Assembly: GCA_016584305.1 (NCBI GenBank)
Contig: JACEEZ010011584.1
Span: forward strand, 7,501 to 71,500
Origin: Chionoecetes opilio
Lineage: Eukaryota > Arthropoda > Malacostraca > Decapoda > Majidae
Reading direction: 5' to 3'
DNA length: 64,000 nt
Both the position numbers and the translations under genes were made by a program. Below are positions 1 to 56,990 of the stretch, in pieces (position 1 is the first letter of the stretch; each line of letters starts with the position of its first letter). A model generated the notes under the pieces. It ran no database searches and was not told the DNA's origin. It worked only from the letters and a program-made list of their open reading frames with translations.

Positions 1-46156
<46,156 letters not shown>

Positions 46157-46161
46157 GGGTT

Positions 46162-46282
46162 TTAAACTTCACGCCCAGATCTTTCCTTTGCTATATAATA
46201 GTCAGTTAGCCAAAAAATTACGAAAAGTAACTGAATATACCAAATAGCTAGTGGACAAGGATATTAAGTCTTATCTATAAAA

Positions 46283-46290
<8 letters not shown>
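46162..46290 (+). mobile_element. TTAA MITE, copy I, truncated
   Basis: Forward copy beginning TTAAACTTCACGCCCAGATC directly after exon 31. The right part is replaced by a (TA)n microsatellite at about 46,290. Confidence 0.65.

Positions 46291-46321
<31 letters not shown>
46288..46321. repeat. TA microsatellite
   Basis: (TA)n of about 34 bp joined to the truncated MITE copy I. Confidence 0.9.
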
Positions 46322-46324
<3 letters not shown>

Positions 46325-46439
46325 TGTACATATTTACCTTTTTCTTATTTTAACATATTTGATTATTTATTCACTTATCATATTCTTAGGACTGCTCTAA
46401 CATTATCTATCGCAAATAATCTCTGGAGCTCCAAGAAGC

Positions 46440-47140
46440 TTTTTTTTTATTATTATTTTTATTTATTTACATCTATTACATAATACATATACATATACAT
46501 ATACATATGCACATACATACACATACACATACATACACATAAAGCCAGTAATAAATGAGCGGGCGTCAGCCCGCCGCTGTAGCCGCAGCCACAGTCAGGT
46601 CACAGGTGGGAAGGGCGTGAGGTCACTCCCGCTCCTTAGTGTTCATCGGGGGGGGGGGGCGGCACGCGCCACCTCCAGCAGCAGGTGCTGATTTTTCTGA
46701 AACTGCCATACGAGGGCGGCCGCGCTTTCCGGGCCGACGCGCTGTCTGAGCCGCTCTGTAGCGGGACAGGAAAGCAGGTAGTGGATCAGGGGATGGGGGG
46801 TCATATGAGGACAGTGCTCACACGGCCGCTCCTCAAACCCGTCCCTCAGCTCCTCCAGGGTTACGTAGCCAAGCCGAAGTCGGTGTAGAACGACCTCCTC
46901 GGCTCGGGACAGCTGCTGGGCGGGGCGTAACGGCTCGTTGTTGTTCGTGGCTTGTTTGTGCCAGGCTGCCTGCCTCGATGTCTGCACCAGCTGGCGATAC
47001 TGTTGCTCTGCGGCACAGACGGCAGCGCGTCTGGCCAGTACCTTGGCCCCTTGGATGCTGGGTAAGACAGTCAAGGCCACCGCTGGATGTCTGGTGGCCT
47101 CCCGGGCCGCCTCATCGGCCGCAAGAAGCTTAAACGTGAG
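46440..47140 (-). pseudogene. Non-LTR retrotransposon C-terminus (RNase H end and CCHC-like tail)
   Basis: The minus-strand frame from about 47,125 to 46,643 reads ADEAAREATRHPAVALTVLP, then VVLHRLRLGYVTLEELRDGF and CEHCPHMTPHPLIHYLLSCP. The DEAAREA segment is the end of an RNase H domain. The C-x2-C-x8-H-x4-C knuckle near the C-terminus is typical of Jockey/CR1-group elements. The first part lacks a start, so this is a 5'-truncated copy. An AT-rich tail with (ACATAC)n lies on the 3' side (46,440-46,560). Confidence 0.75.
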
Positions 47141-47159
47141 TCACAGCTTAATGGCGGAT

Positions 47160-47606
47160 AGGGCGATATTATTAATGATAATAAGGATATTTATGATGAT
47201 AAAACAATACGGATAATATGAATAACAATAGAAATAATAATAACAATAATACCAATGACTATAATGTTGGAAAAAATAGCCATACTAATTATAAGGATAA
47301 AAATAGTACAAAATAAATATATTAATAATGACAATACTAATGATAAAAGTAGTAGTAACAACAATGCTATGAGGACGTTGTGACAGGTGGTGACAGGTGG
47401 TGAAGGACACACGGACTGAGGAATAAATGTTGATGCATGTTGTATTCCCGTGAAGCAGCCTTTGGGCAAAGCTGAACAAGGATGATATATGACACATTTC
47501 TCAGCGATTATTCCCTACATCATCTACGTACCGACAGTAATAGTGATAATAGTAATGATCATGATAATTTAATATTCATAAAATTAATAATACTGTTATT
47601 TTTTTC

Positions 47607-47675
<69 letters not shown>

Positions 47676-47705
47676 GATAATAATAATAATGATAATAGCA
47701 ATGAA
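47160..47705. repeat. AAT-rich simple repeat region
   Basis: Imperfect ATA/AAT repeats throughout, with a clean (ATA)n array at about 47,608-47,672. The Ile-rich ORFs here are artefacts. Confidence 0.85.
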
Positions 47706-47756
47706 ATGAATTATAGAATAGTACTATAATTCAAAACACACCACACAAACCACTTA

Positions 47757-48096
<340 letters not shown>

Positions 48097-48099
48097 TTT

Positions 48100-48532
48100 C
48101 TCCTTCCACTGGTTTGCAGTTCATCTCTCCTGCCGCTTCGTAATCTTTGTAATATTTTTTGCACTAGTGTCTCCAGTGTTCAATATCCATTTTCACGTGT
48201 TTGTGAGTAAATATTCATATATACTACAACATAATTATATATACAACAAGTAAATACGTACGTATAGTGCATGTGTCCACCATTAACCAGTAAAGCTAAG
48301 GTTCCCAGAGTAGGGTGCGACCCACTGACCACCAAGGCAGCCCCTCACACCGCCACGACTGTTGTTCACATGACACTATTAATCATTGTTTTGTTTACCT
48401 CACAACCATTATGTTAGTTACTATTCACTCCAGATGGTCTCCACAAATAGGAAGGAAGCATATAGTTTAGTGCGAGGGAGGAATAGAAGTTTCGGGTAAT
48501 ATGTTCAAATATATCTTCCTTTCATTAATTAG
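48100..48532. other. Intergenic, nothing recognised
   Basis: AT-rich, with the short ORFs being of random appearance. Confidence 0.5.
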
Positions 48533-48604
48533 TGGGCGCTCCATAGCTCAGTGGTAAAGTGTTGCTGTTTCTATGCAAAACACTTGGGTTCGAATCTCCC
48601 ACAC
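48533..48604 (+). tRNA. tRNA-like sequence, probably a SINE head or tRNA pseudogene
   Basis: An A box TAGCTCAGTGG and a B box GGTTCGAATC are spaced as in a tRNA. The stems are poor: the D-stem partner is AAGT instead of GAGC, and the acceptor ends do not pair. RNA polymerase III promoter activity is possible, but it is unlikely to be a working tRNA. Confidence 0.45.
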
Positions 48605-48842
48605 TGCAATAAACGTTATCTTTTACCGACCTCGGACCCCGCCACCTCCCCGTCCATGGATCAGCCTCTCTTCATATTTGTTGAACCCCTAATTTGTAGG
48701 AATATTAATTTTTCAACTTTTATTTGCAAATAGTCAGTGTTTCTTTTTTAAATCAAAATTCAATTCAATTCAATTAAAATTATATATAACTTACTTTTGT
48801 CGCTTAAAATTAAGCTTAATGTTTATGTGTTGGTGTGCACAG

Positions 48843-48884
48843 GGTGGGTGTGGGGGAACGCGCGTCACAGGCTGAGGGCGACAG
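48843..48884 (+). CDS. Possible additional small exon
   Basis: A 42-nt segment lies between TGTGCACAG and CGACAG|GTAAAC. If exon 31 uses its GTAAGG donor (phase 2), this piece would read VGVGERASQAEGDR and keep phase 2. Short, GC-rich against its surroundings, and without other support. Confidence 0.2.
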
Positions 48885-49380
48885 GTAAACATAACACTTA
48901 TTGTAACTCTAATACGCATCCTTCAACTTTATTTATTTACATGTATGTGCATTTATTGCAAAATAATTGACAAATGAACCAATTAACGCATAATGAGAGA
49001 AAAAAAACGATTCGCATGAAGTAAAAATTTTCCAGAAAAGTGTTCCAGTTCTCTTTTCACACGCCTTTCAGTCTCATTTCATAAAACATAGATGATTAAG
49101 AAAGCAAAAAACCGAGCATTCATAATCCTAGTTAGTGATCGCAGACAAATATTTATCACTCTTATGTTTTAATTACGTGAATATGTTTGTTGTTGTGTTG
49201 TCTGTACTTCTTCTAACAGCAGCCTTCCATGACCTGCCTCCACCTGCCTCGCCTCTCCCCCCTTCCTAATAGCGACGACTACAAGGGATTTTTTTTTTTT
49301 TTTTAGTAAGACGAGCAGACAGCTAATAACAACTAGATTTGGCTTCTGCCATGCTATTTAGCTCTTTTTTTTTACTCATC

Positions 49381-49578
49381 ATGCCTCGCAGTAGGCGTAA
49401 AGAGCTTTTGCAGGCTCGAGATAGAGCTCTAAACAGGTAAAACCTTGAGCTATCGAAGAACAACAGAGATGGTGGTGGTCGAGGTGGTGAAGGTTCATCA
49501 ACCACCACAGCTGTTGGTACAACCCCAACGCTGAACCAAGTCATCGGACAGGCGGTGAAGAGGCCAATAGAAATATGA
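49381..49578 (+). pseudogene. Small interrupted ORF, possibly of transposon origin
   Basis: Begins MPRSRRKELLQARDRALNR, then a TAG/TAA-type stop (TAA at codon 20), and continues in frame NLELSKNNRDGGGRGGEG, then TTTAVGTTPTLNQVIGQAV to a second stop. Basic, helical, then Gly/Thr-rich. The continuous frame across a single stop suggests a once-longer protein; family unknown. Confidence 0.3.
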
Positions 49579-49599
49579 AAATAACTATTACATCATGAT

Positions 49600-51165
49600 G
49601 GAACAACAGAAGATGAGAGTGAGGTTAGTAGTCCTTAAGAAAATAAACCTTGAAAACGTATAGAAATGTATAGGAAAGTGTGAAAATTGTGATGGTACAC
49701 TTATTCTGCACACAAGATACGATAATAGTTATGTGTTTTTGGTAGTGCAACGCAGTGAGTGTGAGAAGATTACTCCTGAAGATGTGCCTGAACATGTCTC
49801 TGATGAAATGATGACGAAGAAGATGCAACAGACACCAATGATACCCTAGTATTATATTCATATGTAAGTATTTCAGATACATACCTATATTTATAGAACT
49901 GTAACATTCTTCCCTCTCAAAGAGAAGAAAGAAGGTGACCAGAAAGCAATCATTTGACCAAAAAATATCTGTAAATAACTGAAAGAATCATGTTAAAGTA
50001 ACTCCAAAACTTTAGCCAGCTTTTCTGTAAAAAGTATTTTCTTTTACTTCAAAGCAATACAACTCATTTCGTTTTTATAATAAATGAATTATGTAAAAGG
50101 TATTTTGATCACAAAATGCTATTCTAAAAATTATTCAAACAAAATTCTTAATATCGAAATATTAAGTTATCTGTAATCCATTTTATCTTATTGACTTACA
50201 AAACTTTAGCCTTTTCAAAAACATGCTTATAACGTCAGACATGAAACGTTTAAGTTAAATCTGACTAAACATAGATTTGCATACATAAAAAATATTAAAC
50301 TCATCAACATTCTTCAAATTTGAAATATTAGTATCAGAGATCTATTCGATTAAATATACACCGAAAATGACACTTTTTTTTATGGATTCTCAGATATTGG
50401 CTGATACACTTTTTATACATTGCTAAGACTGTGAAGAAGATTCCCTGAAAGTTGCGATGAAATCCATTGACAAATAAGTGACCCCCCGGACTCTCCCCTT
50501 CATATTACATTGTGGCTATATTATAACGTTATGCATTATTGACGCCAAACCTACGAGCATCACAGCATAATAGAATATTCCAGGCCAGGAGGAGAAGGAA
50601 TACATAGGAATACAGAGGAAGAACAGACACCAGGAGACCTATTGGTCTTTATTGAGGGTATCTGCTGAACTACATACTACTATCAATCTACATGTAAGAT
50701 AACAGTTGGAAAAGTATACCTTATCCCTAAAGAGGATAGAAACATGGAAGTTCCTCTATGAAGAATAAGAGGAATGAAGTATGCTAACTGAAACTACCAC
50801 TAACCCTAATAATCCTGGGATGTTAATAATATAATTCGCGGGGCAATATCAAAACATACTCCTATACTTTAAGAAGAAAAAAAATGACGTAGAGCCGAAG
50901 TAATCCAGTTGGGCAGCTGATGCTAAGTATTTATCAAGTTTAGTAGTTTAGTAGTATTAAGAGGAAGAGGATGAGAAGCATGAAAATTGCACTGTCCTGC
51001 ACTGCCAAGGGGTGGAAGGAATATATGTGAGTGACTGGTGGATGACTTGTACATATGTTTCTGAGCTGTCTTTCTACTAATGTTTCCTATTTCTTAAATT
51101 TTGGGTCTTCTGGAATTGCCATTTAACATGAATGTGAGGAAATATTTAGGAAGATTGATTTTCTG
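49600..51165. other. Intergenic, nothing recognised
   Basis: AT-rich and stop-rich. I find no exons, RNA genes or repeats until the (TA)n array. Confidence 0.5.
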
Positions 51166-51283
<118 letters not shown>

Positions 51284-51289
51284 CTTTAT

Positions 51290-51532
51290 TTATGCATAAA
51301 AAATAGAAATTACTTTCTTGTAGTGGATCCCCATCCCATTGTTTATGAGCTTGTAGGATAGGTGAGGGAAGAGTGACATGCTGTGGGTGATGACTGGGGC
51401 TCCCCTGTCGTCTATCTTCTCCAGCTTGATGGTGATGAGGAAGCTGTCCTTATGAGGCACTTTTTGGGCGACAAATCCCTCCGGCAAACGCTCGCTGGCC
51501 AGTTTCTCCCAACACACACCAAACGAATAGAC
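51290..51532 (-). CDS. THAP gene exon 4 (terminal)
   Basis: The acceptor TTGTTGTAG opens [20 protein letters not shown], then [20 protein letters not shown] and [20 protein letters not shown] before TAA. The good frame needs phase 0 but exon 3 leaves phase 1. The segment looks like the region after the THAP domain in transposase-like proteins (inference). Confidence 0.6.
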   Translation of the reverse strand, partial: VYSFGVCWEKLASERLPEGFVAQKVPHKDSFLITIKLEKIDDRGAPVITHSMSLFPHLSYKLINNGMGIHYKKVISIFYA

Positions 51533-52271
51533 CTACAACAATAGAACACCTTTAACAAATAATTATGGCATGAATGTTTTAATGTGCCGTGTATGAAATT
51601 TCTTTTTATAAATGTTTTTCTTTTGAAATGTGGAAGAATCACCTTGTCCTGTTCGAGGATGGCCTAGCTTGCTTAAATTCTCCATTTTCTTTCCGTCGAC
51701 CTGGCGGCGGGCTAAGAACCTAGTCTTCTCGGTCCTGGGATTCCCCTTGACATGCTGTAGGTAACTAAATTTTAAAGATATTAGTCTAAATGTGTTAACG
51801 AGTCATTATGCTGTGGATCATAATTTTAGATTTTACGCACAAATTTCATGACTAATTTTAAGACTTACCTGGGGTAGTCCTTGAAGACACTGGGAACAGC
51901 GTTGGCCTTCAAGGTGATGCGCTTCCTTTTAGCTCCGTGGAGGGTGTTGACAGTGGTGTTTAACTCTTCGGGCTGGAAGTGGAGCTCGCACACACCCGCG
52001 TAAACGAAGTTGGGGAAACTTTCGTCACGGGAGATAGCCTGTAAAGATAGTTATCATACGTTAAGTTAAAATAACTATCAAATGTTTTATTTTTTCATTC
52101 ATTTAATTGTGGCCAAATGGCATTCCTACCTTGAGCCAGCGGGCACACAGGTCTTTTTTAGCAGGAAATCGGAAAACTGACTTCCCGCAGGGATTGTCGC
52201 CCCCAGCCGCGATGCTCTTCTTTTCCTCGTGCTTTGGGGCGGCATTGGACTACAACACACTTCCTGCCCAT
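51290..52271 (-). CDS. THAP-type zinc-finger protein, four exons (overview)
   Basis: Minus-strand exons at 52,130-52,271, 51,869-52,038, 51,643-51,764 and 51,290-51,532. The product starts [10 protein letters not shown] and has [18 protein letters not shown], then [14 protein letters not shown] and [16 protein letters not shown]. This gives the C2CH zinc ligands (two Cys near the start, then C-x2-H), the conserved Trp and the closing AVPxxF box of the THAP domain, a DNA-binding fold shared by cell regulators and P-element-like transposases. Exon 1 needs a one-base frame change after codon 10, and exon 4 does not join in frame with exon 3, so it is either a decayed transposon-derived gene or contains sequence errors. 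About 240 residues in all. Confidence 0.75.
51643..51764 (-). CDS. THAP gene exon 3
   Basis: The acceptor ATTTAG gives phase 2 in and continues [20 protein letters not shown], then [16 protein letters not shown]. The donor is CAAG|GTGATT. PSYL directly after the AVPxxF box is common in THAP proteins. Confidence 0.72.
51869..52038 (-). CDS. THAP gene exon 2
   Basis: The acceptor CTTTACAG and donor CCAG|GTAAGT bound [20 protein letters not shown], then [10 protein letters not shown] and [16 protein letters not shown]. It carries the C-x2-H ligands and the AVPSVF box; phase 0 to 2. Confidence 0.82.
52130..52271 (-). CDS. THAP gene exon 1
   Basis: ATG at 52,271 gives [10 protein letters not shown]; the continuing THAP frame ([13 protein letters not shown], then [20 protein letters not shown]) is displaced by one base after that. 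The donor AAG|GTAGGA ends in phase 0. Confidence 0.7.
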
Positions 52272-52929
52272 GATGCAACTTGAGGTTTTCGGGATCTGTT
52301 TTGAGTAGACAAGCATAAACTATACTAAGTCATCTCGATTTTGAAAAAAAATAAACTGAGAAGCATTGAAATTTATATTATACGGCGTAAAATATGTATA
52401 TTTTTTACAGCATCACTGGAATTTGAGTTCACGTCAAATTTCACAAACAATGGCTTAAGACTGTACATAATGGAGTGTTTATGAGGATGAAAGCCACCTC
52501 TTAAAATGTTTTTGGTTTAAAATTCTGAATGATTTCAATTTTCTAAATTTATCCATACAATAAATAGTGGTTAGTATTCTTTGCTTTAAGTGAAATTCTC
52601 CTGAATTTGATTTTTATTAACAGCCTTGCAGTGTCATAATTATCTTCATGAGATGGGGGTGGGTTGAGAAAATGTAAGGGGCTATGGCTGAGTGCTCTCG
52701 TCCTATATACGCCATGTCAAACAATATCAAATCAATCAATCATTGGGGGCATACGCTGGGGGGCGCGTCGCCTCGCCCACCCTACGACGCCACTCCCGAG
52801 GGTCACCACGCGCGAGTTCCAATGCAGGCTCCTTTCCCATACCAAGCAGCTCTCGACAAGAAACATCAATTTGCCCCAGCCACGAGCCTTGTGGGCGCCC
52901 CCTTGGCCTCCTCCACGCCGGATTGTCTC

Positions 52930-53721
52930 TTACAGATACAACCCGATGGAAGGATCGGTTTCAGGGTAGCGTGCCACATGCCCATATAGCCGAAGCTGGC
53001 GCTGACGGACTATGCAGGTAATAGGCCTCGATTCAGTCTCACGGTGCAATCGCTGATTTGACATGTAATCATCCCAGCGATACCCCATGATTCTGCGAAG
53101 ACACTTATTACCAAAGGTATTGATTCGTCTCTTCAAGTCACTATTTAGTGTCCATGTCTCACAACCATAGAGTAAGACAGGGATCACAAGTGATTTGAAG
53201 ATCCGGATCTTTGTCCTCCTGCACAGGTACCGACAACGCCAAATACTCCCGCTGAGCGAGTCCATAACACCGTGGGCTATGCCAATCCGCCGTAAGACTT
53301 CTTGACGTGACCCGCCGTCATTATGGACTGCGCTACCAAGGTATGTAAAACTTTCCAAGATCTCAATGTCCTCGCCACACGCATGAACAGATTGTACTGC
53401 TTCATCTAGTAAGTTTCCAAACACCTGGAGCTTGGTCTTGAGCCAGGAGACCTCAAGTCCCAAAGGCTTTGCCTCCTCGTGCAGCGCCTCGAGAGCCATC
53501 ACCAGGACCTCCAGCGACTCAGCAAAGATTACTGCATCATCGGCAAAAACAAGATCAGTGATCTTAGTGTTGCCAACGGATGCTCCACAATCACTTTGAT
53601 CTACAACCTTGTCCAATACCCAGTCCATACAAGCGTTGAAAAGTGATGGGGCAAGGACGCACCCTTGCCTCACTCCTGTATTCACAGGAAAGAAGCCGGA
53701 TACACCTGCCCCACACTTCAC
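52930..53721 (-). CDS. RTE LINE ORF, second part: RT palm/thumb and C-terminus
   Basis: This frame picks up immediately at KCGAGVSGFFPVNTGVRQGC, has the catalytic LVFADDAVIFAES, and continues through LLYGCETWTLNSDLKRRINT and LRLYGHVARYPETDPS. It is +1 relative to the upstream frame. Compared with the 13-kb copy it has lost one G in CCCGATGG(G)AAGG near 52,948, which cuts off the C-terminal RPRGRPQGSW segment. The two faults make this copy non-functional as it stands unless the first shift is read through. Confidence 0.85.
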   Translation of the reverse strand: MKCGAGVSGFFPVNTGVRQGCVLAPSLFNACMDWVLDKVVDQSDCGASVGNTKITDLVFADDAVIFAESLEVLVMALEALHEEAKPLGLEVSWLKTKLQVFGNLLDEAVQSVHACGEDIEILESFTYLGSAVHNDGGSRQEVLRRIGIAHGVMDSLSGSIWRCRYLCRRTKIRIFKSLVIPVLLYGCETWTLNSDLKRRINTFGNKCLRRIMGYRWDDYMSNQRLHRETESRPITCIVRQRQLRLYGHVARYPETDPSIGLYL

Positions 53722-55960
53722 AGCACTCAGTCCCAGAATACAGACCAGTTATCAAACCAATAGTCCTTGCAGGAATCCCTCGAAGTCGCAGAAGATCCCA
53801 GAGTGACTCACGATGCACTGAGTCAAACGCCTTCTTGAGATCAACATAGGCTGCAAGCATCCCCTGTCGAAACTCATGTCGGCGTTCCACCAGGACACGA
53901 AGCGCTAGGATACGGTCCGTTGTTGACTTACCAGGCGTGAACCCAGACTGCTGAGGTCTCTGATGCTTCACCAGATGGCTGCGAATCCGTGTCAGCAATA
54001 GATGGGCAAGCACCTTGCCTGGTACGCTGAGCAGTGTAATACCGCGGTAATTGTTGCAGTCCTGACGGTCCCCTTTCCCTTTCCAGATAGGAACGGCCAG
54101 CCCCCTTTTCCAGTCAGGAGGAATGGTACCTGATTGCCACACGGCAGTCAGGACAGCATGCAACCCGTGGATCATGGCCTCACCCCCAGCTTTGAGGAGC
54201 TCCGCACTGATATTACAAACACCAGCTGCCTTTCCACCCCTCAACTTTGCTACAGCCTCTCTGACTTCGTCAAGAGAGGGTGCGCTTTCGTCAATGGGAG
54301 GATCGGCATGCACTGCCTGTAACCCAGTGGTGTGAAGCTGCTCAGTTGGAGGGTCCACCGTGAACAACTGCCCAAAGTACTCAGCCCAACGAGCCATCTG
54401 CCCATCCATGTCCGACACGAGGCGCCCATCTGCTGTTCGAATAGCACTCGCCCGAGAAGGAGACTTGGAACGGAGCTTCTTCAGGGCTCGGTAGGCGGGT
54501 CGGAGGTCATTAGCGTTCAAATGACCCTCGACATCCTCAGCGAGACTCCTGACATACCTCTCCTTGTCTCTCCCCAGGAGGGTTCTAGTCCGGCGTGACA
54601 GAGCCCTGTGCTGGTCCCGGTTCCCAGCCAGCCTGGCAGCGCGACTCTCCTCGATTTTCTCCAGCGTCTCCGTCGAGACAAAACCACGCCTTGACCTCGG
54701 GCGCTCCCCAATACACTCCTTGGCAGCCTGTAGAGTTTCACATTTGAAGGTATCCCACAGTTCTACAGGGTCCCCGAGAGCACCGAGCACATCAAACCGA
54801 TTTGAGACTGCCACCGCATACTCATGAGCACATGTCAAGTCCTTCAGTTTCTCAAGATGAAACACAGTATGGTTACCTCTTGAGATTCTTCTGGACTTGA
54901 CATGAAGCTTAAGTGTAGCAACAACAAGTCTGTGATCTGTTCCAAAGAACTCAGCACTCCGGTAAACCCTGCAGTTCTGGAGGATCCTCCAACGAGTGCT
55001 AACGAGGATGTGGTCGATCTCCTTTGCTACCCCTCCGGCATTACTATACCATGTCCAGCGGTGCAGCTCTGGTCTCTGATACCAAGAACCTGCAATTCTC
55101 AATCTTTTGGACCTTGCAAAGTTCAGAAGCAGAGAACTGTTGGTGTTTCTGGTACCGGAGCCATGGGGACCAACACATAACTCGTAACCATCTCTCACAG
55201 TGCCAGTAGTAGCATTGAAGTCGCCCAAGACAATGAGTGTGTCCCGAGGAGGACACTGGTCTAATACAGAGTCGAGTTTGGCGTAGAACATCTCCTTCTC
55301 TTCAGTTTTACGCATCTCGGTAGGAGCGTACACAGCAACAAGAGACATGAAACCCAGAGTGTGTTTCATCCTCACCCGCATTATACGCTCATCAACCGGA
55401 GTAACCTCAACAACTGACGGCTGCAGTTTGCTTGAGATGCCTATAGCTACTCCCCGTACACGGTGACCATTGCTCATGCCGGACCAGTAGTAGGTGTAAC
55501 CCCCACTGCTAGTCTCACCACTGCCAGGCCTCCTCGTCTCAGAGAGTTCCACTATATCCACCCTCAGCCTACTGAGCTCGCCCGATAGGAGAGGTAGTCG
55601 ATGATCGTCTGAGAGGCTCAGAACGTTCCACGAGCCCACACGAAGAACCCTCCGCAGGTTGATCCCAGGAGTGATTCGACGGGCAGACGCCGCCTCTGCA
55701 CTGCCCCGGCCACCCCCATAAGAAAAAGTTGGGCTAGGATGCCCTACCACTTGATTTAAAGTGCGGGATTCCCGAGGGCTTTGCCCCGCACTCGTCATAG
55801 GCAGACCCCTCCCCTGCATCGGCATAGGAGGGGTCTGCATGGTCGGGCCCCCCGGCAAAACCGGGTCGGGGGCGCGATTACCGCGCCCCCGGCCTCTACC
55901 TCTTAACATGTTTGTGGCTAGTTTAGTTTTTACAGGGAGGGGTTGCAAACCCCCCCCCAA
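53591..55960 (-). CDS. RTE LINE ORF: AP endonuclease plus N-terminal part of reverse transcriptase
   Basis: 789 codons. Residues 1-110 form a basic Gly/Arg/Pro-rich leader (GRGRGRGNRAPDP). From about 110 an APE-type endonuclease follows: VGSWNVLSLSDDHR, then IVELSETRRPG (metal-binding Glu), VAVYAPTE, LIVLGDFNATTG (catalytic DxN) and FFGTDHRLVVATL (catalytic DH). From about 540 the RT begins: AGVCNISAELLKAGG, GDRQDCNNYRGITLL, QQSGFTPGKSTTDRIL, YVDLKKAFDSVHRES. The frame is lost by a +1 shift just after YSGTE, before the GxxQG and FADD boxes. Needed for target-primed reverse transcription; start chosen as the first ATG in frame. Confidence 0.88.
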   Translation of the reverse strand: MGGGLQPLPVKTKLATNMLRGRGRGRGNRAPDPVLPGGPTMQTPPMPMQGRGLPMTSAGQSPRESRTLNQVVGHPSPTFSYGGGRGSAEAASARRITPGINLRRVLRVGSWNVLSLSDDHRLPLLSGELSRLRVDIVELSETRRPGSGETSSGGYTYYWSGMSNGHRVRGVAIGISSKLQPSVVEVTPVDERIMRVRMKHTLGFMSLVAVYAPTEMRKTEEKEMFYAKLDSVLDQCPPRDTLIVLGDFNATTGTVRDGYELCVGPHGSGTRNTNSSLLLNFARSKRLRIAGSWYQRPELHRWTWYSNAGGVAKEIDHILVSTRWRILQNCRVYRSAEFFGTDHRLVVATLKLHVKSRRISRGNHTVFHLEKLKDLTCAHEYAVAVSNRFDVLGALGDPVELWDTFKCETLQAAKECIGERPRSRRGFVSTETLEKIEESRAARLAGNRDQHRALSRRTRTLLGRDKERYVRSLAEDVEGHLNANDLRPAYRALKKLRSKSPSRASAIRTADGRLVSDMDGQMARWAEYFGQLFTVDPPTEQLHTTGLQAVHADPPIDESAPSLDEVREAVAKLRGGKAAGVCNISAELLKAGGEAMIHGLHAVLTAVWQSGTIPPDWKRGLAVPIWKGKGDRQDCNNYRGITLLSVPGKVLAHLLLTRIRSHLVKHQRPQQSGFTPGKSTTDRILALRVLVERRHEFRQGMLAAYVDLKKAFDSVHRESLWDLLRLRGIPARTIGLITGLYSGTECCEVWGRCIRLLSCEYRSEARVRPCPITFQRLYGLGIGQGCRSK

Positions 55961-56053
55961 CCAATCTATGTCAGGGATTGGCCTTACTGCTCACCGTGGC
56001 CAGGGACGCAGAACCCCCTGTAGGGATTACCCCAGGCTGCCCACAAACAATAT

Positions 56054-56815
56054 GCATATACATATACAACAAATAATCATCCGCCGATAGACTACTTATT
56101 GTACCATCATAAGACCCTTGAATGTTACCTATTTATCAACACGGTATTTGATGATTTCGCACACAATAAAACATCATTTCGCCAAAAGGCAATTCGCCCA
56201 CACGCTGGAGGCATTTCGCCCACATTAGATTACAGTTGTAATATTAAGAAGGTAACTATATATGAGGAACACAAGAACTTGCTTTGGTATTATTGTAGTC
56301 TTTTCCCGCCCTTAGTGGGCTTTTTTCTCCAGACTCTTCACAGATCCCTTCAGATACCTCTAAAGCGTAATTATAAATTAGGGGAGATATGCCCCCCTTC
56401 ACCCTCCCTGCCCCCACTAAGCGACCCCCCTGAACCCCTCAAAAATATTATATGGTTACTACTAATCTAACATCACTAACCATAGGTCATTCATAACCTC
56501 CTAGGACCCCCCAAACAAATTAATTACTAACTGGTAAAATTCTAGTTCTCTCCCAGTCTCCAGTCAGCTAGGAGATTATTGGTAATGTTATAGTAAGGTT
56601 AGGATAGTTCCAACGGGTTTAGTTCCAAACGTTATAAAGGCCAGCAAAGTAAATTGTTCAGTCCTTAGGATGAATATTTACTGAGAGTTTTGAGAGATCC
56701 TTTCAACTTTAGAAAGCTTGTTCATATCTTAATGGACCAGTAAGCGTTAACCATTTAATTCAAGAATTTGCTCCGTTTTTCTTTCACAATTAAAATGATG
56801 ACATGATTTTTTCGG
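56054..56815. other. Sequence between LINE and satellite domain
   Basis: Mixed AT-rich sequence, with a region of TTCGCC(A/C)A-type repeats at 56,155-56,225 (CATTTCGCC, CAATTCGCCCACAC). No gene recognised. Confidence 0.5.
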
Positions 56816-56816
56816 G

Positions 56817-56990
56817 TGAAGGGCACGCGAGTTTTGGTAACGCAGAGTTTCTCCTGAAACTCTATACTCATAAAGTGTTTTAGCCAAACCCCGCTTCAAA
56901 ATTATTCAAGGGACATGGGACAAAAAAAAAAAAGGCCGCTTTACCACCTACAGATTATTATCACTATTCAATTCATTACACCCTTATTCC
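56817..56990. repeat. Satellite spacer, left copy
   Basis: About 170 bp from GGCACGCGAGTTTTGGTA to CATTACACCCTTATTCC matches 62,634-62,800 with many small indels. Each copy leads directly into a 52-bp array. Confidence 0.8.

Larger units (their letters stand above)
52728..56043 (-). mobile_element. RTE-clade LINE, full length, with 10-bp target duplication
   Basis: CAAACAATAT occurs at both edges (52,718-52,727 and 56,044-56,053). The 5' end, read on the minus strand, begins GTGGGCAGCCTGGGGTAATC; the 3' end finishes in (ATTG)n tandem repeats as RTE elements do. It encodes an endonuclease and a reverse transcriptase, and is nearly identical to the truncated copy at 13.0 kb, so both inserted recently. 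Confidence 0.9.
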
